From: Methanoculleus methanifontis
Lineage (GTDB): Archaea > Halobacteriota > Methanomicrobia > Methanomicrobiales > Methanoculleaceae
DNA length: 64,000 nucleotides
Reading direction: 5' to 3'
NCBI RefSeq assembly: GCF_030464365.1
Contig: NZ_VCYI01000013.1
Coordinates: forward strand, 1 to 64,000
Within the stretch, counting starts at the first letter, position 1. The number at the start of each line of letters is the position of its first letter. Positions 35,035-42,839 of the stretch are shown one piece after another. The translations under genes and the position numbers were made by a program. The notes beneath the pieces are model-generated. The model ran no database searches, was not told the origin of the DNA, and saw nothing but the letters and a program-made list of their open reading frames with translations.

Positions 35035-35301
35035 CTACTCGAACCCCTCCGCCTCCTCAAAGGTGCTCACCGCGTAGTCACGCAGCCTCCCGGTTTCCGG
35101 GTCGATATGAACCAACACAAAGAGTTCGTGTTCGCCGTTCTCCCAGAGCGCAAGGGCGGGCCGGTCCTCCTTCGCCCGAAACCCGAGCGCCCCAAGGGCT
35201 TCCCGGATCTCGTCGTAGGTGAGGTTTTCGGCAAGCGTCTCCCTGACCCGGGCCTTCATGGCCTCCTGCGCATCCCGGTCGATGGGTACCTGTTCCGGCA
35301 T
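35035..35301 (-). CDS. Small hypothetical protein, paralogue A
   Basis: 88 residues from ATG 35301 (MPEQVPIDRDAQ). It aligns over most of its length with the next minus-strand gene: YDEIREALGALGF / YADVREALRSRNF, ALALWENGEHELFVLVHIDP / VAVWVQPDLGIFVLLQMNL, RDYAVSTFEEAEG / GYRVAAYDNLEDH. No known family or motif; acidic, soluble, probably cytoplasmic. The pair looks like an old tandem duplication separated by ~150 nt. Confidence 0.6.
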   Translation of the reverse strand: MPEQVPIDRDAQEAMKARVRETLAENLTYDEIREALGALGFRAKEDRPALALWENGEHELFVLVHIDPETGRLRDYAVSTFEEAEGFE

Positions 35302-35423
35302 ACGCCAACCATACCCCATACGCCCGGATAAATCTGACCCGGCAGGGGCGATCGAAAAGTGAACCTGCCGCGGGTCTCGAAGGGAGAGAGCCGTTACCAG
35401 GCGTTGAGCCCGGCAGACTCTCC

Positions 35424-35472
35424 TCGCACCTAACGGTGCTCAAGTTCCTGTCATTCTGGCAGTCGCACTTCG
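35424..35472. repeat. Hairpin-module repeat overlapping a gene 3' end
   Basis: TCGCACC(TAAC)GGTGCTC, then CTGTCATTCTGGCAG and TCGCACTTCG: the same module order as the repeats at 40598 and 54115. The right part encodes the last residues and stop of the minus-strand gene ending at 35451. Confidence 0.6.
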
Positions 35473-35723
35473 TGGTCTTCCAGGTTATCGTAGGCAGCCA
35501 CCCGGTAGCCCGCGTACCCGCCCCCGAGATTCATCTGCAGGAGGACGAAGATCCCGAGATCGGGCTGCACCCATACCGCGACGTCGGCATCGTCCTGCTC
35601 CGGGATGAAGTTGCGCGAACGGAGCGCCTCCCTGACATCGGCGTAATTGGGTGTCGACTGGATGATCTCCTCGACCTCCACCATCACGGCCCGCCGCTGC
35701 AGGGTCTCGATATCTCCAAGCAT
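35451..35723 (-). CDS. Small hypothetical protein, paralogue B
   Basis: 90 residues from ATG 35723 (MLGDIETLQRRAVMVEVEEI). Paralogue of the 88-residue protein at 35035-35301 (see that entry for aligned segments). Its last residues (HEVRLPE) and stop lie within the palindromic repeat module at 35424-35472, and the C-terminus differs from the paralogue there, suggesting that repeat insertion rewrote the end. An in-frame extension to 35834 is not family-like. Confidence 0.55.
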   Translation of the reverse strand: MLGDIETLQRRAVMVEVEEIIQSTPNYADVREALRSRNFIPEQDDADVAVWVQPDLGIFVLLQMNLGGGYAGYRVAAYDNLEDHEVRLPE

Positions 35724-35850
35724 GCCGCCCCCGATGGCCCCCCTCGTATAAAATATGATCCGGGCCACGGCCGCACACCGGACAGCGTCGATAGGAGCGT
35801 GCCGGCACGGTTCATCGGCCGTTGAGGTGCACAACCTTCATCAGAGACCT

Positions 35851-35858
35851 CGTTAAAA
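35851..35858 (+). promoter_or_regulatory. TATA-like element for FHA/kinase/channel operon
   Basis: TTAAAACA lies about 32-39 nt upstream of ATG 35890. Confidence 0.4.
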
Positions 35859-35889
35859 CATACAGCAACGGAGCCCCGCACGAGAGCCT

Positions 35890-36690
35890 ATGACTGACGA
35901 TGACTCAAGGACACTCATCCTCGATGCAGACAACGACGACCTGCAGGAACTCTCCGAATACCTGGACGTGCTGAGCAGCAGCACGCGTTTGAAGATCCTG
36001 AAAGCCATCGAACGAAGGCCGAAAGACGTCCGGCAGATATCGTACGAGATCGAGACGAGCTACGAGAATACAAAGAAGCACCTCGATAAATTGATGAGCA
36101 TCGGGGTTGTCCGCAAAGAGGCCGGTCTCTCGCGTCCAACCGCCAAGGGGATCCATCCGGTCTGGAAATACTCGGTCGTGCCCGGCGGACTCGAAGCGAT
36201 CACGAGAAGCCTCGGGCTCTTCTCGAACCTGAGACTGACCCTCACGGACGCCGTGCTCGCAAAGAAACTTGCCGGTGTCCGGGGGACGCTCTCGGGAGAG
36301 TTCGCGGGGCAACCACCGGCCGTCATCCTCCTCGGCGGGGCGGAGGACGGTAAAGTCTTCCCGCTCGGGCACGACAGCATTGACATAGGGCGGGCGGACC
36401 CGGACGCGCCCGGCCGATCCGGGCAGGGGATCACCCTCGGCGAAGACTACGCGGCGGTCACCCGCGTATCGAGACCGCACGCCAGGCTCACCCGCCGCCG
36501 GGCGGACGGCACCTGGCTCATCGAGGACTGCGGCAGCACGGGCGGCACCTTCGTGAACGGCACGCTGCTTGAGCCGGGCACGCGGCGGGAACTTCACGAC
36601 GGGGACCTCATCGAACTCGCGAAAGGCGCGCCGGGGGCAACCTTCGTCTTCGTCGTTCCCGGGGGGGTGCCGGTGCCGGATGCCGCCTGA
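35890..36690 (+). CDS. Winged-helix DNA-binding protein fused to FHA domain
   Basis: 266 residues. Residues about 18-95 form an ArsR-like winged helix (LDVLSSSTRLKILKAIERRP, VRQISYEIETSYENTKKHLDKLMSIGVV). Residues about 140-260 form an FHA domain, a phosphothreonine-binding module (DIGRADPDAP, TRVSRPHARLTRR, EDCGSTGGTFVNGTLL, HDGDLIELA). A DNA-binding protein able to read phosphothreonine, encoded immediately upstream of a Ser/Thr kinase (11-nt overlap), suggests phospho-controlled transcription. The target genes are unknown; its own operon is the simplest guess. Confidence 0.88.
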   Translation: MTDDDSRTLILDADNDDLQELSEYLDVLSSSTRLKILKAIERRPKDVRQISYEIETSYENTKKHLDKLMSIGVVRKEAGLSRPTAKGIHPVWKYSVVPGGLEAITRSLGLFSNLRLTLTDAVLAKKLAGVRGTLSGEFAGQPPAVILLGGAEDGKVFPLGHDSIDIGRADPDAPGRSGQGITLGEDYAAVTRVSRPHARLTRRRADGTWLIEDCGSTGGTFVNGTLLEPGTRRELHDGDLIELAKGAPGATFVFVVPGGVPVPDAA

Positions 36691-37954
36691 CCGGGTCGGG
36701 CGGGCTGCCGTCCTGCTCCTCGTCGCCGCGCTCCTTCTCGCAGCCATCGCCCCTATCGTATCAGGCGCCGGAGGGCCGCCCGAGCACGCAAACGCCTCCC
36801 CACAGGGGATCGAATCCGCCGGAAAGAACCCGGACGAGGATAAGGATGGCGGCCCAGGTCAGAACAAGGGCAAGGCTACGCCGGAAGAGACCGCCACGCC
36901 CGAAAATACCCCGACGGTGGCGACGCCGGGTGCAACGGCAACCCCGACCGCCGGGGCTGTGCCCGAAGAGAACAACGCGACCGACACCGACCCGTCCCCC
37001 TGGGCCATCCTGGTTCTCGCCCTCCTCGCAGGGGCCGTCGTTTTCGGCGCCCGGTACCTGACGGGACCGCCCAGAAAGGAGGCGGAGCCCGCCGCGACCA
37101 TCCTTGCCGATGCATACCAGACAGTGCTCTCCCGGCCGGCAGGGTTCCCACCCGAACTTGCGGAGCGCTACGACCGGATTGTCTTCGTCGGGAGAGGAGG
37201 GCTCGGCCAGGTCTTCTCGGCGGTCAGGCGCGATGACCGTCGAACCGTAGCGGTGAAGATCCCGGCCGCCTACGACGAGGCGACGGGGAAGACCTTCATG
37301 AAAGAGATGCGGTTCTGGGAAGATCTGGCTCACCCAAACATCGTGGCGGTGCACTCGGTCAACATCCTCCCGGTACCGTTCGTCGAGATGGAGTTTCTGC
37401 CCCGGACGCTGGAAGACCTTGAAAAACCCCTCCCGGTGGAGACCGGCGCCCGCATTGCTGCAGGCATCGCCGCCGGGATCGCTTACGCCCACGAAAAGGG
37501 CGTGATTCACCGGGACATCAAGCCGAGGAACATCCTTCTGGACGACGACCTGACACCGAAGATCACCGACTGGGGGATGAGCACGACGGTGGCGGCGAGC
37601 CGCGATACCACCATCGCCGGGTTCACCCTCGCCTACGCGGCCCCGGAACAGATCGCTCCGGAACGGTTCGGCAGGGCCGACGGACGGACGGACATCTACC
37701 AGCTCGGCGCCGTCTTCTACGAACTGGTGACGGGGAAACCCCCAAATGCCTGTGAAAGCCTCGCCGGGCTGGCCGAAGCAGTCCTCCACGAGCAGCCCGC
37801 CCCTCCCTCAGAGATCGACCCAAACCTTGCAGGACTCGACCCGATCATCCTCCGGTGCCTTGCCAAGGACCCCGCCGACCGCTACCAATCCGCCGCCGAA
37901 CTCCTTGAAGCGATCGAGGCATTGACAGGCGATGCAGGAGCGGGGAGGCCGTGA
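36680..37954 (+). CDS. Transmembrane eukaryotic-like Ser/Thr protein kinase
   Basis: 424 residues. The order is N-terminal signal or first anchor (AAVLLLVAALLLAAIAPIVSG), a ~70-residue Pro/Thr/Glu-rich exterior linker with NAT/NNAT sites, a transmembrane helix (WAILVLALLAGAVVFGARYL, about 109-128), then a cytoplasmic kinase. The kinase has the glycine loop GRGGLGQVF (171-179), VAVK lysine K193, HRDIKPRN with D279 and K281, the metal motif DWG in place of DFG (D297) and APE in AYAAPEQIAPE. Catalytic residues are intact, so it should be active. Compared with bacterial PknB the sensor precedes the kinase, giving reversed topology. Its start overlaps the FHA regulator and its stop overlaps the channel start (GTGA). 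Confidence 0.92.
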   Translation: MPPDRVGRAAVLLLVAALLLAAIAPIVSGAGGPPEHANASPQGIESAGKNPDEDKDGGPGQNKGKATPEETATPENTPTVATPGATATPTAGAVPEENNATDTDPSPWAILVLALLAGAVVFGARYLTGPPRKEAEPAATILADAYQTVLSRPAGFPPELAERYDRIVFVGRGGLGQVFSAVRRDDRRTVAVKIPAAYDEATGKTFMKEMRFWEDLAHPNIVAVHSVNILPVPFVEMEFLPRTLEDLEKPLPVETGARIAAGIAAGIAYAHEKGVIHRDIKPRNILLDDDLTPKITDWGMSTTVAASRDTTIAGFTLAYAAPEQIAPERFGRADGRTDIYQLGAVFYELVTGKPPNACESLAGLAEAVLHEQPAPPSEIDPNLAGLDPIILRCLAKDPADRYQSAAELLEAIEALTGDAGAGRP

Positions 37955-38631
37955 AGAGCCTCCTTTCCCGGTACCTCGCCCGCGCCAGGGCGATGCAGTT
38001 CCACTACCTGCTCGCGTCGCTCGTCCTCCTGCTCGCCGTCTACCCTTACGTGAGCGCAGGGCCGAGCGGGCCAGCCGCCCTGAAAGTGCTCACGTCCTTC
38101 ATCCTGATCACCGGCGTCTACGCCGTGAGCAACCGGCGACGCCAGGTCGTGATCGCCGCCCTCCTCGCGGTGCCCGCCTTCGGCCTCGGCTGGCTCCACG
38201 TCATCACGGCGGATCCTGCTACCGGCGCCGTCGAAAGCGTCTTCACGCTCCTCTTCTACGCCTTCACCGCGCTTGTCGGCCTCTCAAGGGTGCTCGGAAC
38301 ACGCCGGATTACCACCGACACCATCTACGGCGCGGTCTCCGTCTACCTCCTCATGGGCCTCACCTGGGCGACGGCCTACGATCTCGTTGAGGGCATCAGC
38401 CCCGGATCGTTCTCGGCCGGGTCGGGAGAGGGTGCTCTCACCTTTCCTGCGTTCGTCTACTTCAGTTTCGTCACCCTTGCGACGCTCGGCTACGGCGACA
38501 TCACGCCGATCACCGACCAGGCCCGGTCGCTCGCCGTGCTTGAGATGGTAAGCGGGACGCTCTACATTGCCGTCCTGATCGCCCGCCTGGTGGCGGCGGC
38601 CGGATGGCGAACCGATGCCGGTGACGGGTGA
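37951..38631 (+). CDS. Potassium channel-like membrane protein
   Basis: 226 residues, GTG start overlapping the kinase stop. About four N-terminal hydrophobic segments precede a pore region with the selectivity filter TLATLGYGDITP (filter near residue 178-183) and a final helix (MVSGTLYIAVLIARLVAAA). This is the 2TM/ion_trans_2 pore placed after a voltage-sensor-like or novel four-helix bundle without the arginine ladder of S4. No cytoplasmic RCK/KTN regulatory domain. Being the third overlapping gene, it is a plausible target or effector of the kinase. Confidence 0.85.
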   Translation: MKSLLSRYLARARAMQFHYLLASLVLLLAVYPYVSAGPSGPAALKVLTSFILITGVYAVSNRRRQVVIAALLAVPAFGLGWLHVITADPATGAVESVFTLLFYAFTALVGLSRVLGTRRITTDTIYGAVSVYLLMGLTWATAYDLVEGISPGSFSAGSGEGALTFPAFVYFSFVTLATLGYGDITPITDQARSLAVLEMVSGTLYIAVLIARLVAAAGWRTDAGDG

Positions 38632-38713
38632 ACCGTACATCAATTCCAGAGAGAAATGACGGGTTTCCCGATCCGTCCAATTTAAACTACGAAAAATCTC
38701 GTAACTAAAGCAA

Positions 38714-38724
38714 GATATTTATTT
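38714..38724 (+). promoter_or_regulatory. TATA box for SIMPL protein
   Basis: ATATTTATTTT lies 29-39 nt upstream of ATG 38753. Confidence 0.55.
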
Positions 38725-38752
38725 TGACCGATTCAAGAGATGATTGATACCA

Positions 38753-39490
38753 ATGCGAGGAAAAGCAGCACTTCTGGGGATCGCCCTGATGGTCCTCTGC
38801 GCCGCGGTGATCGGCAACGTCACCGCACAGTTGCCGGAGGAATCCAGGGATAAACTGATCCACGTCTCCGGGACGGGCAAAGTCACCACCACGCCCGACC
38901 AGGCCGTCGTCGTCTTCGCGGTCGAGACCGAGAACACCGACGTCAAGGCAGCACAGCAGCAAAACGCAGAACGGATGGATGCCGTGGTCAACGCCCTGAA
39001 GGGGGCCGGTATTCCGGAGAAGGACATCAGGACCGCCGGCTACAACATCATCCCGGTGACCGAGAACGACAACCGGGGCCTGACAACGTCGAAGGTCAAG
39101 TACTACCGGGTCATCAACAGCCTCGAAGTCACGCTGAACGATGTGAACCGCGCCGGCGAGATCGTCGACCTCGCGGTGGAGAACGGTGCAAACAAGGTCA
39201 ACCGGTTCTCGTTCACCTTAAGCGACGCAAGGCAGCAGGAGTTCCGGTCGCAGGCGCTGACCGCCGCGGTTGCGCAGGCACGGGGCGACGCTGATGCCGT
39301 CGCCGCGGCCATCGGCAAGACCATCGTCGACGTCAAAGAGGTCAACGTCGGGAACAACTACATCCCCCTGGTTTACGATACCCGCTACGACAGCATGGAG
39401 AAGGCGGCGAGCGGAGCGGCCTCGACACCGCTCGAAGTCGGCGAGATCGACGTGACCGCCACCGTCTCCATCTCCTACATCATCTCCTGA
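38753..39490 (+). CDS. Secreted SIMPL (DUF541) domain protein
   Basis: 245 residues from ATG 38753. A signal peptide (ALLGIALMVLCAAVIGNVTAQ) then the SIMPL/DUF541 fold: VSGTGKVTTTPDQAVVVFAVETE, AGIPEKDIRTAGYNIIPV, QALTAAVAQARGDADAVAAAIG, and TATVSISYII at the end. Family members occur in the periplasm or on the surface of bacteria and archaea and have been tied to envelope or oxidative stress in some species. Single gene with its own promoter. Confidence 0.88.
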   Translation: MRGKAALLGIALMVLCAAVIGNVTAQLPEESRDKLIHVSGTGKVTTTPDQAVVVFAVETENTDVKAAQQQNAERMDAVVNALKGAGIPEKDIRTAGYNIIPVTENDNRGLTTSKVKYYRVINSLEVTLNDVNRAGEIVDLAVENGANKVNRFSFTLSDARQQEFRSQALTAAVAQARGDADAVAAAIGKTIVDVKEVNVGNNYIPLVYDTRYDSMEKAASGAASTPLEVGEIDVTATVSISYIIS

Positions 39491-39612
39491 CCGCACCTCA
39501 ACCACCTCTTTTCGTCTGTAGGCCCGGGCTCCGATCTCCGGGCCATTCCCCCATCTCACGGCCTGCCCCATCGGGAAGCATAATCGTTTGCGAGGAGAGA
39601 CCGGGTCTATCG

Positions 39613-40275
39613 ATGTTCACGATAACCGAAGTCTACAACAACATCCCCTGCCGGGAGGGGCTCACGGCGGACTGGGGGTTCTCCTGCCAGATAGCGGAGG
39701 CGGCGCTGCTCTTTGACACCGGAGCGAAAAGAGACGTGCTCGTATCCAATATGAAGGCGCTCGGCATCAACCCCGGAAAACTCCGTTACCTGGTGCTCTC
39801 CCACGACCACTGGGACCATATCGGCGGCATCGAAGCGGTTCTTGCCGAAAACCCGTCGGTAGAGGTCTATGTTCACGACGCCTTCTCGGAGAAGACGCTT
39901 TCGCTGATCCGGGAGCACACCGAACCGCGGATTGTCCGGGAGTGGACGGAGATCGCGGACGGTATCGCCGTGACCGGCCCGCTCGGGACCGATATCCGGG
40001 AGCAGTCACTCGCGGTCGCCGTGTCGGGCGGCTACCTGGTCGTCACCGGGTGCGCACATCCCCACATCGCCCGGATCGTCGCGAGGGTCTCGGAGGTCGG
40101 GCCAGTCCTGGGCGTCATCGGCGGGTTCCATAGTGTCTCCGGCGAGGACATCGAAGCACTCGCGGGGGTGGCGTACCTCTCGGCGTCGCACTGCACCGAT
40201 AAGATAGCGGAACTCAAAGAGTGCTACCCGGGCTCGTTCCAGCCGGGGGGTGTGGGGAAGGTGCACCGGTTCTGA
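39613..40275 (+). CDS. Metallo-beta-lactamase-fold hydrolase
   Basis: 220 residues. The zinc motif LSHDHWDHIGG (HxHxDH) is present, then VTGCAHPHIARIV and the last His in SASHCTDKIAEL. It resembles the archaeal group related to 7,8-dihydropterin-6-methyl-4-(beta-D-ribofuranosyl)aminobenzene 5'-phosphate-type hydrolases (MJ0301-like), where a methanopterin connection has been suggested. Substrate not determined. A GGAGAG ribosome site lies upstream; a repeat-rich region follows the stop. Confidence 0.82.
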   Translation: MFTITEVYNNIPCREGLTADWGFSCQIAEAALLFDTGAKRDVLVSNMKALGINPGKLRYLVLSHDHWDHIGGIEAVLAENPSVEVYVHDAFSEKTLSLIREHTEPRIVREWTEIADGIAVTGPLGTDIREQSLAVAVSGGYLVVTGCAHPHIARIVARVSEVGPVLGVIGGFHSVSGEDIEALAGVAYLSASHCTDKIAELKECYPGSFQPGGVGKVHRF

Positions 40276-40342
40276 AAAAAGGGCGCGTTGGAACCCCACT
40301 GCTTGTTCCAGATGGCCGCACTCCGGGGTACGGCTTTCCACC

Positions 40343-40862
40343 GGGTTCGCACCTTCGCACCTCCGGTGCTTAAACTCCGTTCCCGAAACCCTTCCGGGTT
40401 TCTCCAGCTCCGATTCTGACGAACCGTCGCATCCTGAAGGAACGTCGTTCTTCGGTGCTCTAGCTCAGGTTCTCCGAACCATCGCTTATCGCCATGACTG
40501 CCCCCGCCCGCAGGAAGGGGGAGGAGCGCGAAACGCGGGCGGGGTGGGGCCTGAGATATGCGGTTCTTCGCGCGAGACAGGGGAGGGGGAGACCCCCTCG
40601 CACCTATTGGTGCTCATGCTCCGTTCCTATCGGAACATCGCACTCCCCGTCAGCCCCTCCCCTGGGGCGATATCCCCTCGGAATCCGCGTCTGGGACGCA
40701 ATTTAAAGTCACGCGTGCGCACCGCAGGCGAGAATCGCAACGGTTCGTGAGTGCGACTGGCGTCCCGGCAGGAGTTTGTGCACCGAAGAACGACGTTCCG
40801 ACAGGAACGACGCTCTGCAGGAACGGAGTTCGAGCACTGGAGGTGCGAAGGTGCGAGAACCG
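40343..40862. repeat. Repeat-rich region: inverted arms of hairpin modules with nested palindromes
   Basis: The 626-nt gap 40276-40901 has no gene. 40343-40480 (TTCGCACCTTCGCACCTCCG...) and 40738-40862 are imperfect inverted copies of each other (both contain GCACCTTCGCACCTCC and AACTCCGTTCC read from opposite strands). Between them lie CCCCGCCCGC/GCGGGCGGGG (40502-40511/40535-40544) and a module GCACC(TATT)GGTGC + GTTCC(TATC)GGAAC at 40600-40640. An inverted copy of the GATATCGCC hairpin repeat of 4717 lies at 40643-40674. No transposase. Confidence 0.7.
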
Positions 40863-40901
40863 GAGCGCGGCCGGGAGAGGCCTCCAACAAGGTTAAAAAA
40901 G

Positions 40902-41753
40902 TTATTCGTTCTTTTCTCCGGATCCGCCCTTCACCTCAAGCCCGTCCGCAAACCAGACGGTGCGCTGCGGGAAGGGCACCTCGATGCCGTTCTCTTCGAG
41001 CGCAACCTTGATCTTCCAGAGGAGATCCGTCCGGACCTCCCACCAGTTCCGGGCCGGCGCCCAGATGTAGGCGGTCAGGTTCACGCTGTAGTCTCCCAGG
41101 TTATCGACGAAGACCGACGGCGCCGGGTTCTTGAGCGCGAAGGGGTGGGTCTCGATGACCTCCTTTGCGATCCGGATCGCCTCGTTCGCGTCGTCCTGAT
41201 GCCGGATACGGATCTCGTATGTGAACCTCCGGGCCGCGTTGTGGACGTAGTTCGCGATGTTCGAGGTGAAGACCTTCTCGTTCGGGATCCGGATGTAGAT
41301 CCCGTCGTAGGTCTTGATGACGGTCGAGAGGACACGGATATCCTCGACACTGCCGGCGACATCGGCGACATTGATGTAGTCGCCGATCCTGATCGGGTGC
41401 TCGAACATCAGGAAGAGACCGGAGATCAGGTTGGAAACGACACTCTGGCTCGCGAAACCGATGACGATACCGGCGACACCCCCGGCCACCAGAAGGCCGG
41501 AGAGGTCGAATTCGAGCTGCGGGAGAGCGACGACGAACGCCCAGATGATGATGCCGTAGTAGACCAGTTTCGCGAGCAGTTCGCGCTCGTTCACGGGCAG
41601 CCGCTCGGCGAGAACCCTCCGGACGTTTATCGACGCAATTCTTGCGATTAGGACGCCGACCGTGATGATGGCGACGAAATACAGGAGGCGCTCGACGGTG
41701 ATATCGCCGACGCCGATCGGGATCTCCAGAACCTCCGTCACGTTGAACGTCAT
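40902..41753 (-). CDS. MscS-family mechanosensitive ion channel
   Basis: 283 residues from ATG 41753. Three N-terminal helices; the pore-lining region is AGGVAGIVIGFASQSVVSNLISGLFLMFEHPIRIGDYI, followed by the beta domain typical of MscS (NVADVAGSVEDIRVLSTVIKTYDGIYIRIPNEKVF). Releases solutes on hypo-osmotic shock. The C-terminus ends soon after the beta domain. Start overlaps the stop of the DUF432-like gene (ATGA), so the two are co-translated. Confidence 0.92.
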   Translation of the reverse strand: MTFNVTEVLEIPIGVGDITVERLLYFVAIITVGVLIARIASINVRRVLAERLPVNERELLAKLVYYGIIIWAFVVALPQLEFDLSGLLVAGGVAGIVIGFASQSVVSNLISGLFLMFEHPIRIGDYINVADVAGSVEDIRVLSTVIKTYDGIYIRIPNEKVFTSNIANYVHNAARRFTYEIRIRHQDDANEAIRIAKEVIETHPFALKNPAPSVFVDNLGDYSVNLTAYIWAPARNWWEVRTDLLWKIKVALEENGIEVPFPQRTVWFADGLEVKGGSGEKNE

Positions 41754-42457
41754 GAAAAGCCCCACTCCATCAGGTATCCGCGGTCGATAGCCGGGATCTT
41801 GCGAGTTGCATACAGCTCGACGGACTTCACCATCCCGGGCCGGAGCGGCGCGTCGACGAAGTCCGTCTCCGCCATAGTCTTGGTGAGAATTTTCATCGTG
41901 GCGGTGGCCGCCACGAAGTCGCCGTAGTAGATCTTCATGTCGGTACTCTCAAAGACGACCCGGGAAACCTCCACCCACTCGCGACATATATTCTGGATGG
42001 AGAGTTCCATCACCCCCTCGTGGAAGGGCTCGACCGGAGGGATCTCCGGACAGACCGCGCTCTCGTAATACCGGGCGATGATCCCGTTCGTCGGCGAGCC
42101 GTAGAGCGTGTACTTCTGGGTGCTGGGAGCAAAGACGTCCAGCACCTCGATGTCTCGCGCAGACTCCACGAAGACGCCGATCTCGACGGGGAACTTCAGG
42201 TAGACCGTCCGGGTGGCGCCGGGCTCGATCATCATCGGGGAGAACTCGATCTGCAAGAAATCCGTGATATCTTTTGGGAGGTTGACCGGTTCAACCGGAT
42301 TGATGATCACCTCACCGGTATTCGAGACCAGGATCCGCTCGAACGTCTGCCTCTCACACCTGCGCCGATAGGTCAGAAGACCGTCGACGCTCTCGGCTTC
42401 AACCAGGATATCGCCGCATTCACGGCGAAAATTGCCCCTGTAACGCCCGAACATCAT
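41750..42457 (-). CDS. DUF432-like protein
   Basis: 235 residues, no signal peptide or membrane helix. Segments such as RILVSNTGEVIINPVEPVNLPKDI, LQIEFSPMMIEPGATRTVYLKFPVEIGVFV and TLYGSPTNGIIARYYESAVCP look like the archaeal DUF432 family, beta-rich proteins of unknown function. The overlap with mscS suggests a role with that channel, perhaps as an accessory or sensor (inference). The start is ATG 42457 or 42454. Confidence 0.65.
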   Translation of the reverse strand: MMFGRYRGNFRRECGDILVEAESVDGLLTYRRRCERQTFERILVSNTGEVIINPVEPVNLPKDITDFLQIEFSPMMIEPGATRTVYLKFPVEIGVFVESARDIEVLDVFAPSTQKYTLYGSPTNGIIARYYESAVCPEIPPVEPFHEGVMELSIQNICREWVEVSRVVFESTDMKIYYGDFVAATATMKILTKTMAETDFVDAPLRPGMVKSVELYATRKIPAIDRGYLMEWGFS

Positions 42458-42612
42458 CTATGATCTGCAAATACTCAAATATTAACCTACGCGATAGACG
42501 CGATCCGCCGGGGTCGCGTCCCGGCACCTGATCCCGGCAGACAGATCAATACAGGCATTTATGCGACTACTCAAGCAAAATAGAGTATTTGTGGGAAGCC
42601 CGCCCTATCCAA

Positions 42613-42738
42613 ATGGAGACAAACTCGGAAGATATAAATACTGAAACTTTCCAGCAGCAGGTGTCACAGACGATAGATGAACACTCTTTTAACCGGCTGC
42701 TCCAGACACTTTTCCTGCGCGTTTGCTCCAAACAATAA
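42613..42738 (+). CDS. Possible 41-residue small protein
   Basis: ATG 42613 opens a frame of 41 residues (METNSEDINTETFQQQVSQT... ending RVCSKQ) with an amphipathic, soluble composition. No Shine-Dalgarno, no known family. A TATA-like GATATAAATAC lies within it (about 42630-42640), which may instead be the promoter of the downstream kinase, arguing against coding. Kept as a low-confidence candidate. Confidence 0.2.
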   Translation: METNSEDINTETFQQQVSQTIDEHSFNRLLQTLFLRVCSKQ

Positions 42739-42839
42739 TAACCAGAGGGCGCCATATCGGCCGGCACGGAGGACTCACCCGGAGAACCGGGTAAGAAGAC
42801 CTTCTCGCGGCATTGCGGGACGAGAACTGTTCCCGGGTG

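Noticed and set aside
40250-40750. 166-residue plus-strand frame across the repeat region
   Set aside because: Made of palindromic repeat modules; open only because of their composition.
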